13,054 bases of DNA from Bacteroidota bacterium. Lineage in GTDB: Bacteria > Bacteroidota > Ignavibacteria > UBA10030 > UBA8401. The notes below the pieces were generated by a model, which was not told the origin of the DNA, did no database searches, and worked only from the letters and a program-made list of their open reading frames with translations. This document shows, one piece after another, positions 6,503 to 13,054 of the stretch (positions are counted from its first letter, which is position 1; every line of letters begins with the position of its first letter). A program made the position numbers and the translations under genes. The stretch lies in NCBI GenBank assembly GCA_023229405.1, contig JALNZH010000074.1, positions 1 through 13,054 of the forward strand, in the 5' to 3' direction.

Positions 6503-8086
6503 ATGAGTGAAGCACAACCGGAGGTCAAGACGGAAATCGTGCCGGAAGCAACAGCCGACGCGGTCGTCGTTTCGACTGAACTGAAGAACATCATCGAAGC
6601 GCTTATCTTTGCCAGTGATGAGCCGATGACAACTCGGTTCATCCGTTCCATTATGGATGATGTCAATAAAGACCTTCCTCCGTCCGGACATTTCGTTGTG
6701 AACGCCGAAATTATTCGCAAAGCGGTCGGTGATCTCAACCGCGGGTATGGCAAGATGGGGAGCGGATTCCGTATCATTGAAATTGCCGGTGGGTTCACCT
6801 ATGCAACTCAGGATAATTTTTCTTCCTGGGTCGGGAAGCTGGCGAAAGAAAAAGCACGACGGCGTCTTTCACCAACTGCCGTTGAAACGCTTGCCATTAT
6901 TGCGTACAAACAGCCGATCGCCAAGGGCGAAGTGGAATTTATCCGCGGGGTGAATGTTGATTACATTATAAACGCACTGCTAGAGAAAGACCTCATTCAT
7001 ATTACCGGACGTGCGAACACCCCTGGTCGTCCACTGTTATACGGCACAACACAAAAATTCCTGGAACATTTTGGATTAAACGATCTTTCCGATCTGCCGA
7101 AACCGAGAGAGATTTCGGAACTGATTAATGAAACAGAGTTGGAAGTAGACCGGAGACTGTTGGCGGAACAGCAGGAACTGGAGTTCAAGGAAGATCTGGA
7201 AAAGAAACTGGAAGGGAACGAAGGTTCCAAGAATAAACCGCAGAAAGCGTCAAAGAGTAAAGCAGAGGAAAATATTAAAGAGGAAAACCGTCGTAGCGCA
7301 CAACAGGGCGAGACGGCGGGAGGCGCACCAGTACAGACGGATGATAAAGCAGCAGACGGTCAACGTACTGCAGAAGGAGAGACACCATCAGAAAGCAATT
7401 TGACAACAGACGAAGCGACGGCGGAAACCGGCGTAAACATTCCGGAGATTCTGCCAGTTCATCAACCGGAAAATTTAGTGGAAAACGAACAGGAGTATTC
7501 GGAGACCGGCGTACTGGAAAACCCGGAAGTTCCTCAGGAGCCTTCGGAGGAAAACCTCGCACTTCGTACGGAACAACCGGAGCAGGCGGTGAGAGAAGAC
7601 GAACTGGTAAAACAGACGATCGACGTTCAGGTGGCTTCGATAACAGACGTCCCGGAACATCCGCAGAACGCCGAACAGGATCATTTGACGAAAGACGATC
7701 TGGAAGTTTCGGTGATCGAAGAACGGGAAACGGTAACGACAGACACTCAGAAAATTCCGGTGATCGAAGAACGGGAAGAGTTTACGACCATCGCTCCGGA
7801 AAACCTGGTGAACGAAGAGCAGGATCGTTTGGAGATAAACGCGAAGGAAGTTTTCGAGACCGTACCGACAGAACAGATAGAAACAGAACCGGCAGCACCG
7901 GTGCCTCCGCTGGAAGGAAAACTCAATCCCGTTTCGATGGAAGAAGCGGCGGTTCATTCGGAAAGCTCGATCGGAGACGAACAGTCCGTCCTGGGCGATC
8001 TACAGAAAAACCCGCAGGAATCAGAAACAGGGTGGAGCAAGTGGAAGAACAAAGTGAAAACGTTCTTCCAGAAACTCTTCGCTTAA
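6503..8086 (+). CDS. scpB: Segregation and condensation protein B with long acidic tail
   Basis: ScpB dimers bind the ScpA kleisin and stabilise the Smc complex. The two winged-helix domains lie in residues about 27-200: LKNIIEALIFASDEPMTT at the start, then RRLSPTAVETLAIIAYKQPIAKGEVEFIRGVN and the closing GRANTPGRPLLYGTTQKFLEHFGL. The start ATG 6503 follows GGAG (6490-6493). Most ScpB proteins end near 190-210 residues, but this frame continues to 527. Residues about 200-300 are Lys/Glu/Ser/Ala-rich. Residues about 300-510 are very acidic and Pro/Thr/Gln-rich with no fold signal. The last 17 (WSKWKNKVKTFFQKLFA) look like a basic amphipathic helix. From 7348 the rluB frame is also open and appears to be the selected one, so the acidic tail may be largely a by-product of overlap. 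The core call is firm; the biological end at 8086 is not. Confidence 0.9.
   Translation: MSEAQPEVKTEIVPEATADAVVVSTELKNIIEALIFASDEPMTTRFIRSIMDDVNKDLPPSGHFVVNAEIIRKAVGDLNRGYGKMGSGFRIIEIAGGFTYATQDNFSSWVGKLAKEKARRRLSPTAVETLAIIAYKQPIAKGEVEFIRGVNVDYIINALLEKDLIHITGRANTPGRPLLYGTTQKFLEHFGLNDLSDLPKPREISELINETELEVDRRLLAEQQELEFKEDLEKKLEGNEGSKNKPQKASKSKAEENIKEENRRSAQQGETAGGAPVQTDDKAADGQRTAEGETPSESNLTTDEATAETGVNIPEILPVHQPENLVENEQEYSETGVLENPEVPQEPSEENLALRTEQPEQAVREDELVKQTIDVQVASITDVPEHPQNAEQDHLTKDDLEVSVIEERETVTTDTQKIPVIEEREEFTTIAPENLVNEEQDRLEINAKEVFETVPTEQIETEPAAPVPPLEGKLNPVSMEEAAVHSESSIGDEQSVLGDLQKNPQESETGWSKWKNKVKTFFQKLFA
7374..7389 (+). promoter_or_regulatory. Shine-Dalgarno plus candidate ATC start for extended rluB
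   Basis: AAGGAG (7374-7379), a perfect match to the anti-Shine-Dalgarno core, is followed by 7 nt and then ATC (7387-7389) in the rluB frame. Translation from there would read (M)RKQFDNRRSDGGNRR, a natural beginning for a basic N-terminal extension. ATC differs from ATG by one base. Most genes in this window have no obvious Shine-Dalgarno, which makes this one stand out, although the local sequence is purine-rich. Confidence 0.45.
7387..8031 (+). other. rluB: Probable coding extension: Arg/Gly/Ser-rich N-terminus of RluB
   Basis: In the rluB frame there is no stop from 7348 to the end of rluB. The translation is disordered and basic, with about nine degenerate (D/E/N)RR(S/T/P)G units often followed by x-F-G: GDRRTG, DDRRSGGF, DNRRPG, ERRTGSF, DERRSGSFGDRRTG, GERRAGSFGD. 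The RR is written with varying codons (CGGCGT, CGACGT, AGACGT, CGCCGA, AGACGA, CGAAGA), so the repeat is conserved at protein level here but not in the overlapping scpB frame. Such RGG-like N-terminal extensions are known on Bacteroidota RluB and probably bind RNA. No ATG, GTG or TTG exists in this frame before 8032. Starting at ATC 7387, RluB would be 474 residues, the first 230 or so being this extension. Alternatives are frameshifting from scpB or a sequence error. Confidence 0.65.
7710..7777 (+). repeat. 20-bp direct repeat inside the scpB/rluB overlap
   Basis: An identical 20-base sequence (containing GATCGAAGAACGGG) occurs at 7710-7729 and 7758-7777, 48 bp apart, exactly 16 codons. In the rluB frame both copies read GDRRTG; in the scpB frame both read VIEERE. 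It suggests the low-complexity region grew by local in-frame duplication. Confidence 0.85.
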
Positions 8087-8811
8087 ACCGGTTCCTTGCT
8101 ATGGTCGGTGTGGCATCGCGCCGAGCTGCGGAAACGATGATCGCTAATGGTGAAGTGGTATTGAACGGTGCGGTGGTGACGGAACTCGGCACCAAAGTAA
8201 ATCCGCAAAATGATGTCGTAAAGGTAAATGGACAAACGTATTCGCTTGCGCAGAAATTGGTATACATCCTTCTTAATAAACCGAAAGATTTTATCACCAC
8301 TGCGAGCGATGAAAAAGGACGCCGGACTGTTCTGGATCTAGTGAATGCGAAGGAACGGATTTATCCGGTAGGAAGATTGGACCGCCAAACGACTGGTGTG
8401 TTACTGTTGACCAACGATGGCATGCTGGCGAATAAATTGATGCATCCTTCCAGCGAAGTGATAAAAACATATCACGTCTCCATCGATAAAGGACTCGATA
8501 CTGTTCATGCGGAAAAACTGGCAAATGGCGTGTACCTTGAAGATGGAAAAACTGCGCCGGCTGAACTGGAAATTATTCCCGGCACAAAAAGCCGTGAAGT
8601 GGTAATCCATATTCACGAAGGGAAGAACCGTCAAGTACGCAGAATGTTCGAATCGTTCGGGTACGAGGTGGATAGGCTGCATCGTGTGGAATATGCGGGA
8701 CTAAATGTGCAGGGATTACAGCGCGGCATGTGGAGATATTTAACCGACAGGGAAGTGAAAAGTTTGAAAAAATTAGTCGCGTCAGGATCGGAAATTTCTA
8801 TTAAACCATAA
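8032..8811 (+). CDS. rluB: 23S rRNA pseudouridine synthase RluB-type (first canonical start)
   Basis: Isomerises uridine to pseudouridine, in the RluB/RsuA group usually at position 2605 of 23S rRNA or a small-subunit equivalent. From GTG 8032 it has an S4 RNA-binding domain (LRLNRFLAMVGVASRRAAETMIANGEVVLNG, residues about 16-46) and the catalytic domain with GRLDRQTTGVLLLTNDG, whose Asp117 is the nucleophile. It ends with the family motif GKNRQVRRMFESFGYEV and LHRVEYAGL. RluB and RluE/RsuA cannot be split with certainty; the scpAB neighbourhood favours RluB. This GTG lies inside scpB, so on conservative boundaries the genes overlap by 55 bp, but an upstream extension to about 7387 in the same frame is likely (see the separate entry). 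malQ starts 11 bp after the stop. Confidence 0.93.
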   Translation: MEQVEEQSENVLPETLRLNRFLAMVGVASRRAAETMIANGEVVLNGAVVTELGTKVNPQNDVVKVNGQTYSLAQKLVYILLNKPKDFITTASDEKGRRTVLDLVNAKERIYPVGRLDRQTTGVLLLTNDGMLANKLMHPSSEVIKTYHVSIDKGLDTVHAEKLANGVYLEDGKTAPAELEIIPGTKSREVVIHIHEGKNRQVRRMFESFGYEVDRLHRVEYAGLNVQGLQRGMWRYLTDREVKSLKKLVASGSEISIKP

Positions 8812-8822
8812 CAGTTATTTTT

Positions 8823-10367
8823 ATGATGAATTTTGAACGCAGTTCGGGAATATTATTGCATCCAACTTCACTTCCCGGTCCGTTTGGATCCGGTGACCTT
8901 GGGGCATCATCGTACCATTTTGTAGATTGGCTCATTATTGCAGGACAACGTCTCTGGCAAATGCTTCCTCTCGGTCCTGTCGGGATGGGCGATTCACCGT
9001 ATATGTGCCTTTCGGCGTTTGCCGGAGAACCAATGCTGATCGATCTGAAAGAACTCTCCGATCGTGGATGGCTGGCACAGAGTGAATTGGAAAAAGCTCC
9101 TACATTCAATAAATATAAAGTGCATTTCGGTGATTGTAAAACATTCCGTATGAATCTGCTCCGGACTGCCGCGCACAATTTTTTTGTGAAGAATGGGAAA
9201 ACCGAATTCGAAGAATTCACGTCCTTTTGTAAAAAACAAAAATCATGGCTTGAGGATTACGCTCTGTTCATGGCCTTAATTCAAAAATACCATGGAGCAG
9301 AATGGAGCACCTGGGATCCCGATTTAGTAAAACGGGTTCCGGCAGCAATGAAAAAAATCCGCATCGAATTGGAAGAAGAAGTTCGGTTTTGGGAATTCAC
9401 GCAATGGTGTTTCTTCCGTCAATGGTTTGCGTTAAAAAAATATGCCAACGAACGCGGTGTGAAGATCGTTGGAGACATTCCGATTTTTATTGCATACCAA
9501 AGCGCCGATGTCTGGGCGAATCCTCATCTGTTCCATCTAGATAAACAGATGAAACCAAAAGTTGTTGCCGGTGTACCGCCGGATTATTTTTCTGTCACTG
9601 GTCAGCGATGGGGAAATCCGCTGTATGACTGGAAGGCGATGCATGAAGAGAAATATGCGTGGTTTATCGAACGAATCAGAACGACGCTCGAACTTGTCGA
9701 TATCGTACGCATAGATCACTTCCGCGGATTTGCCGGATACTGGGAGATACCCGCAACAGAAGCAACTGCGGTAAAGGGACAATGGGTGAAAGGTCCTGGT
9801 GCAAAATTGTTCGATGCTATTGAAAAAAAACTCGGTAAGATGCCGATTATTGCCGAAGATCTCGGGGAGATAACTCCGGACGTTGTGGAATTACGCGACC
9901 GATATAACTTCCCCGGAATGCGCATCCTGCAATTTGCATTTGCTGCGGATACCAAGAATAATTTTCTCCCGCATAATTACACTTCCAATACCGTCGTCTA
10001 TTCTGGCACGCATGATAATGATACGACCATCGGTTGGTTTCAATCGGCGACTGAGCGCGAACGTGAATTCGTGAAACGATATGTCGGAACACCTGGCGAC
10101 GAAATTCACTGGGATCTGATTCGCGTCGCAGCTCAATCCGTTGCGGTAATGGCCGTGTTTCCGTTTCAGGATATTCTGGGATTGGGAACAGAAGCCCGCA
10201 TGAATATGCCCGGACACGCATTGGGGAATTGGGCATGGAGGTTTACATGGGAACAGGTCCAATCCTGGCATGCACAAAAGATCTATGAAATCGCCGCGTT
10301 GACGAATCGGACAGCAGACGACCGATTATCGCTGCCGGCGTATCCTACGGGGAAAGCGCAGCCCTAA
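8823..10367 (+). CDS. malQ: 4-alpha-glucanotransferase (amylomaltase), GH77
   Basis: Cytoplasmic disproportionating enzyme that transfers alpha-1,4-glucan segments between maltooligosaccharides, releasing glucose; it serves glycogen or maltodextrin turnover. It is 514 residues, close to the compact Thermus-type amylomaltase. The N-terminal block SSGILLHPTSLPGPFGSGDLG is diagnostic. Catalytic residues are in order: nucleophile Asp298 in VRIDHFRGF, acid/base Glu345 in IIAEDLGE, and the transition-state Asp398 in SGTHDNDT. These positions are within a few residues of Asp293/Glu340/Asp395 of the Thermus aquaticus enzyme. MNMPG near the C-terminus is also conserved. The start is ATG 8823, with ATG 8826 an equal option. 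It lies between rluB and dacB with short gaps and no other glycogen genes in view, so it is probably constitutive through the operon rather than maltose-induced. Confidence 0.96.
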   Translation: MMNFERSSGILLHPTSLPGPFGSGDLGASSYHFVDWLIIAGQRLWQMLPLGPVGMGDSPYMCLSAFAGEPMLIDLKELSDRGWLAQSELEKAPTFNKYKVHFGDCKTFRMNLLRTAAHNFFVKNGKTEFEEFTSFCKKQKSWLEDYALFMALIQKYHGAEWSTWDPDLVKRVPAAMKKIRIELEEEVRFWEFTQWCFFRQWFALKKYANERGVKIVGDIPIFIAYQSADVWANPHLFHLDKQMKPKVVAGVPPDYFSVTGQRWGNPLYDWKAMHEEKYAWFIERIRTTLELVDIVRIDHFRGFAGYWEIPATEATAVKGQWVKGPGAKLFDAIEKKLGKMPIIAEDLGEITPDVVELRDRYNFPGMRILQFAFAADTKNNFLPHNYTSNTVVYSGTHDNDTTIGWFQSATEREREFVKRYVGTPGDEIHWDLIRVAAQSVAVMAVFPFQDILGLGTEARMNMPGHALGNWAWRFTWEQVQSWHAQKIYEIAALTNRTADDRLSLPAYPTGKAQP

Positions 10368-10390
10368 ACATCGTCTATGAATTGTTGCTT

Positions 10391-11887
10391 ATGAAAAATA
10401 TTTGGATAGTCGGCGTATTTCTTTTGATGTTCTGCGGTTGTTCAACGCAACCATCAACAATGTACGATCTGGACGAACCGATCGGCAAACTCGGCTATGA
10501 GATCGCACAGAAATTCAACGATTCACTCTTTGAAAACGCTCATTGGGGTGTACTGATTCGCTCATTAAAAACAGGTGAGACCGTCTATGCACGGAATGAA
10601 AAAAAAATGTTCATGCCGGCATCGAACATGAAACTTTTCACTTCATCTACAGCAATTGTTGCTCTCACTCCGGAATACAGGTATGTCACCCGATTGATGA
10701 CGAAGGGAACGATTAAGGATAGTGTGTTGATAGGGGATCTTTGCATTGTCGGCAGTGGCGATCCGACAATCTCTGGCCGTTTTGACAGCGGGAAAGTGAC
10801 TAGTGCGTTTGAGCAATGGGCGGACACTCTTCGAAACCGTGGAATTAAACGCGTGAGCGGCAATATTATCGGCGACGACAACTGCTTTGATGACGAATAT
10901 TACGGTGCCGGCTGGTCTGCCGATTACGAAACGGATTATTATGCCGCTCAGATCAGTGGACTTTCGTTTAATGATAATTGTGTCGATTTCACAGTGGTTC
11001 CTTCGGCAATAATTGGAGAAATCTGTTCAGTATCGGTCTCTCCGAACACGAGCTATATTACACTTATCAATCAAACTGTCACTGCTGCTGAGACGGATTC
11101 TGTAAACGAGATCTGGTTTGAACGGAAACGCGGAACGAATAATGTATTTATCCATGGAACAATGTCTCGCGGAAAAAAACCGTGGATTGAATCCGTGACG
11201 GTGGAAAACCCGACGGTGTATACGGCAGCAGTATTAAAGGAAGTGTTACAATTAAAGAATATCGCTGTTTCGGGAATTGCGGTTGATGGTGATGATTTTC
11301 AAGATACCATCCGGTATGACGACGCAACGGAACTCGCCTCATTTATTTCGCCTCCGTATTCCGAGATTATCAGAGTTATCAATAAACCGAGTCAGAATTT
11401 TTACACGGAACAAGTATTTCGGACTATGGGAAAAGAAAAATCCGGTGTCGGTTCAATGCGTACCGGTCGTAATGCAGCGTATCCTGTCTTGTCGCAATGG
11501 GGTGTGGATACTGTTCGACTTCGGTATGCCGACGGCTCTGGCTTGTCCAGACAGGATTTGATTACTCCAACCGATATCGTCTCGATACTGGCGGGAATGT
11601 CAAAGGAGGCATCATTCTCAACGTTCTACGAATCGTTACCCATTGCCGGAGTTGACGGAACGATTCGACGTCGGATGAAAGGAACGAAAGCGGAAGGAAA
11701 TGTTCATGCAAAAACGGGTTCCATCGGTTATGTTCGAAGCCTGTCCGGGTATGTCACAAGCAGTGATAGTGAAATGTTTACCTTCTCAATGATCGCCAAT
11801 CATTATACCGTTCCGACTCCCTTTGCAGAAAAGATACAAGACGAAGTATGTGTAATGTTGTCGGAATTCAGCAGAACAAAAAAATAA
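10391..11887 (+). CDS. dacB: D-alanyl-D-alanine carboxypeptidase/endopeptidase, PBP4 type (S13), lipoprotein
   Basis: Low-molecular-weight penicillin-binding protein that trims pentapeptides and cuts peptide cross-links in peptidoglycan. It is 498 residues, family length. The three active-site motifs are present: SxxK as Ser78-Asn-Met-Lys81 (PASNMKLFT), SxN as Ser334-Gln-Asn336 (KPSQNFYTE), and KTG at 441-443 (HAKTGSIGYV). The long segment between the first two motifs holds the extra domains typical of PBP4. The N-terminus MKNIWIVGVFLLMFCGCS is a lipoprotein signal with probable lipidation at Cys17, though Phe at -3 is not ideal, so a membrane-anchored periplasmic enzyme is inferred. The start is ATG 10391; an in-frame TTG at 10382 would only add three residues. 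It begins 23 bp after malQ and is the last gene of the apparent operon. Confidence 0.94.
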   Translation: MKNIWIVGVFLLMFCGCSTQPSTMYDLDEPIGKLGYEIAQKFNDSLFENAHWGVLIRSLKTGETVYARNEKKMFMPASNMKLFTSSTAIVALTPEYRYVTRLMTKGTIKDSVLIGDLCIVGSGDPTISGRFDSGKVTSAFEQWADTLRNRGIKRVSGNIIGDDNCFDDEYYGAGWSADYETDYYAAQISGLSFNDNCVDFTVVPSAIIGEICSVSVSPNTSYITLINQTVTAAETDSVNEIWFERKRGTNNVFIHGTMSRGKKPWIESVTVENPTVYTAAVLKEVLQLKNIAVSGIAVDGDDFQDTIRYDDATELASFISPPYSEIIRVINKPSQNFYTEQVFRTMGKEKSGVGSMRTGRNAAYPVLSQWGVDTVRLRYADGSGLSRQDLITPTDIVSILAGMSKEASFSTFYESLPIAGVDGTIRRRMKGTKAEGNVHAKTGSIGYVRSLSGYVTSSDSEMFTFSMIANHYTVPTPFAEKIQDEVCVMLSEFSRTKK

Positions 11888-11924
11888 ACTCAATTACTTG
11901 AAAGTATCTCAAAAATAATATTAT

Positions 11925-12105
11925 GACATTCTAAACGGAATCCTCTCAAGCGAAATGATGGATGAAGTGAACCTGCCTACACCAACGGTGTCGGTAGCCA
12001 GTGAATCCAGTTCAAACAGCGTTGGTACTAGAAGATTCGCCGCCTGACAGACTTTAGTCGGGCAGGTTTAACCTGCCTAAAACACAGATCTCAGAATGAC
12101 AATAA
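11925..12105. repeat. Decayed intergenic inverted-repeat element (copy 2) with hairpins
   Basis: The 11888-12164 spacer has no gene. Near its left side is TGACATTCTAAACGGAATC (11925-11943) and near its right side TCAGAATGACAAT (12091-12103), roughly inverted copies of one border. TCAGAATGAC is identical to 1176-1185. Inside are hairpins ACACC/GGTGT (11979-11983 with 11987-11991), GCCTGAC/GTCGGGC (12042-12048 with 12057-12063, one G-U pair) and GGCAGGT/ACCTGCC (12061-12067 with 12071-12077). The last two share bases and are mutually exclusive. No T run follows, so none is a clear dacB terminator. Confidence 0.45.
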
Positions 12106-12164
12106 AAAATTATTTTTTGAAATAGCTTATAATTTATACTATCGAATTTTTGGAATGTGCTACT

Positions 12165-13054
12165 ATGGATGAACAATTAAACAAAGATTATCACGAAGAA
12201 CTTAACACGTTAATGATTCGCCGCCGTGAGGAATTGGATCATCTGCGTACTGCCGGTGTGAATCCGTATCCGTACGGATATGAACGGAATGCTGGTTCAA
12301 AAGAGATACTGGAAAATTTTAAAGATGAAATGCCGCAATGGATTGTTTCCGTTGCCGGCAGAATTATGTCGATTCGCAGGATGGGGAAAGCCTCATTCTG
12401 CCATATTCAGGATATGAGCGGGAAGATTCAAGCGTATCTGAGGAAAGACGATCTGGAAGCGACATACGATAATTTTAAGTTGCTCGATATCGGTGATTTT
12501 ATTGGTATTGAAGGGTATGTGTTTCGGACAAAGATGGGAGAAGTATCTATACATGCTCAAAAATTCGTGCTGCTCTCAAAATCTCTTCGTCCGCTGCCGG
12601 TGGTAAAAGAAAAAACGGATGAACAAGGGAATAAGGTAACGTTCGATCCGTTTTCGGATAAAGAATTGCGCTACCGGCAACGGTACGTCGATCTCATTGT
12701 CAATCCGTCAGTGAAAGATACCTTCATCAAACGTTCAATGATTCTTCGACAAATGCGAAAGTTTTTGGACGATAAAAATTTTCTGGAAGTCGAAACACCC
12801 GCGTTGCAGTCGATGTATGGTGGGGCGAGCGCCCGGCCGTTTGAGACACACCATAATGCACTTGATATTCCGTTATTTCTCCGGATCGCGGATGAGTTGT
12901 ACCTAAAGCGGTTGATTGTCGGCGGTTTCGACGGAGTATATGAAATTGCAAAAGATTTCCGAAATGAGGGAATGGATCGCACTCACAATCCAGAATTTAC
13001 GATGATGGAATTATATGTGGCGTATAAGGATTACCTCTGGATGATGGAATTGGT
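12165..13054 (+). CDS. lysS: Lysyl-tRNA synthetase (class II), 5' part
   Basis: Charges tRNA-Lys with lysine. The window ends inside the gene after 296 codons. Starting at ATG 12165 ([24 protein letters not shown]) comes the N-terminal OB-fold anticodon-binding domain ([34 protein letters not shown]). Class II motif 1 follows ([19 protein letters not shown] and [16 protein letters not shown]), then the dimer/active-site segment [24 protein letters not shown] and motif 2 ([28 protein letters not shown]). Motif 3 would lie beyond the edge. [38 protein letters not shown] reads like the Bacteroidota/Chlorobi form. It has its own 277-bp upstream spacer and so probably its own promoter; a -10-like TATACT lies at 12135-12140 but without a convincing -35. 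Confidence 0.96.
   Translation, partial: MDEQLNKDYHEELNTLMIRRREELDHLRTAGVNPYPYGYERNAGSKEILENFKDEMPQWIVSVAGRIMSIRRMGKASFCHIQDMSGKIQAYLRKDDLEATYDNFKLLDIGDFIGIEGYVFRTKMGEVSIHAQKFVLLSKSLRPLPVVKEKTDEQGNKVTFDPFSDKELRYRQRYVDLIVNPSVKDTFIKRSMILRQMRKFLDDKNFLEVETPALQSMYGGASARPFETHHNALDIPLFLRIADELYLKRLIVGGFDGVYEIAKDFRNEGMDRTHNPEFTMMELYVAYKDYLWMMEL

Noticed and set aside
7475..7957. 160-codon reading frame on the minus strand inside scpB/rluB
   Set aside because: It is Arg/Phe/Leu-rich by-product of the purine-rich low-complexity DNA on the other strand, with no domain-like pattern.
9847..10277. Overlapping minus-strand frames of about 128-129 codons in malQ
   Set aside because: Shadows of the malQ catalytic region; no recognisable protein features.
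12117..12145. TTGAAA-17-TATCGA as a lysS promoter
   Set aside because: The -10 matches poorly, and the nearby TATACT has no fitting -35; not strong enough to list.
1..13054. Defence system, prophage, CRISPR, toxin-antitoxin or biosynthetic cluster
   Set aside because: Every convincing gene is a recognisable core function; the lone HNH protein lacks any partner gene, so no accessory system is claimed.

Overview
The window looks like chromosomal housekeeping DNA from a member of the Bacteroidota-Chlorobiota/Ignavibacteria side of the bacterial tree. This rests on family resemblance read by eye: the LysRS, the chorismate synthase, the HNH protein, and above all an Arg/Gly/Ser-rich N-terminal extension on RluB of the kind known from that superphylum. 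No phylogeny was computed. G+C is roughly in the mid-40s, all convincing genes are on the + strand, and no rRNA, tRNA, CRISPR array, transposase or phage gene was seen.

Layout. (1) 1-913: 3' part of a DegP/HtrA periplasmic protease, closed by a strong intrinsic terminator. (2) 914-1248: gene-free stretch with a degenerate intergenic inverted-repeat element. (3) 1249-2400: acyl-CoA dehydrogenase. (4) 2604-3767: chorismate synthase AroC. (5) 3768-4083: spacer with an inverted repeat overlapping a sigma70-like promoter. (6) 4084-4575: small HNH endonuclease-family protein with an uncertain N-terminus. (7) A consensus-like promoter at 4614-4642 followed by six close-packed genes, 4669-11887: trpS, scpA, scpB, rluB, malQ, dacB. 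(8) 11888-12164: second spacer with a decayed repeat and hairpins. (9) 12165 to the end: 5' part of lysS.

The six-gene cluster is probably one operon: gaps are about 10-45 bp and scpB overlaps rluB. It joins tRNA charging (TrpRS), chromosome condensation (the ScpA kleisin and ScpB, partners of Smc), large-subunit rRNA pseudouridylation (RluB), alpha-glucan metabolism (MalQ) and peptidoglycan trimming (a PBP4-type lipoprotein). scpA-scpB-rluB is a familiar arrangement; the rest is a general growth operon.

The most interesting region is 7348-8086. The scpB frame runs through it as a roughly 230-residue acidic tail. The rluB frame is also open and encodes an Arg/Gly/Ser-rich sequence with repeated (D/E)RR(S/T)G units. 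The repeats are kept at protein level in the rluB frame through synonymous codons, so the rluB frame appears to be the selected one. It has no ATG, GTG or TTG for about 228 codons. The best candidate start is an ATC at 7387 placed 7 nt after a perfect AAGGAG. This implies a roughly 700-bp overlapping gene pair, a non-canonical start, a frameshift-made ScpB-RluB fusion, or a sequence error. The TrpRS also carries a four-cysteine motif close to that of the [4Fe-4S] TrpRS of Thermotoga maritima.
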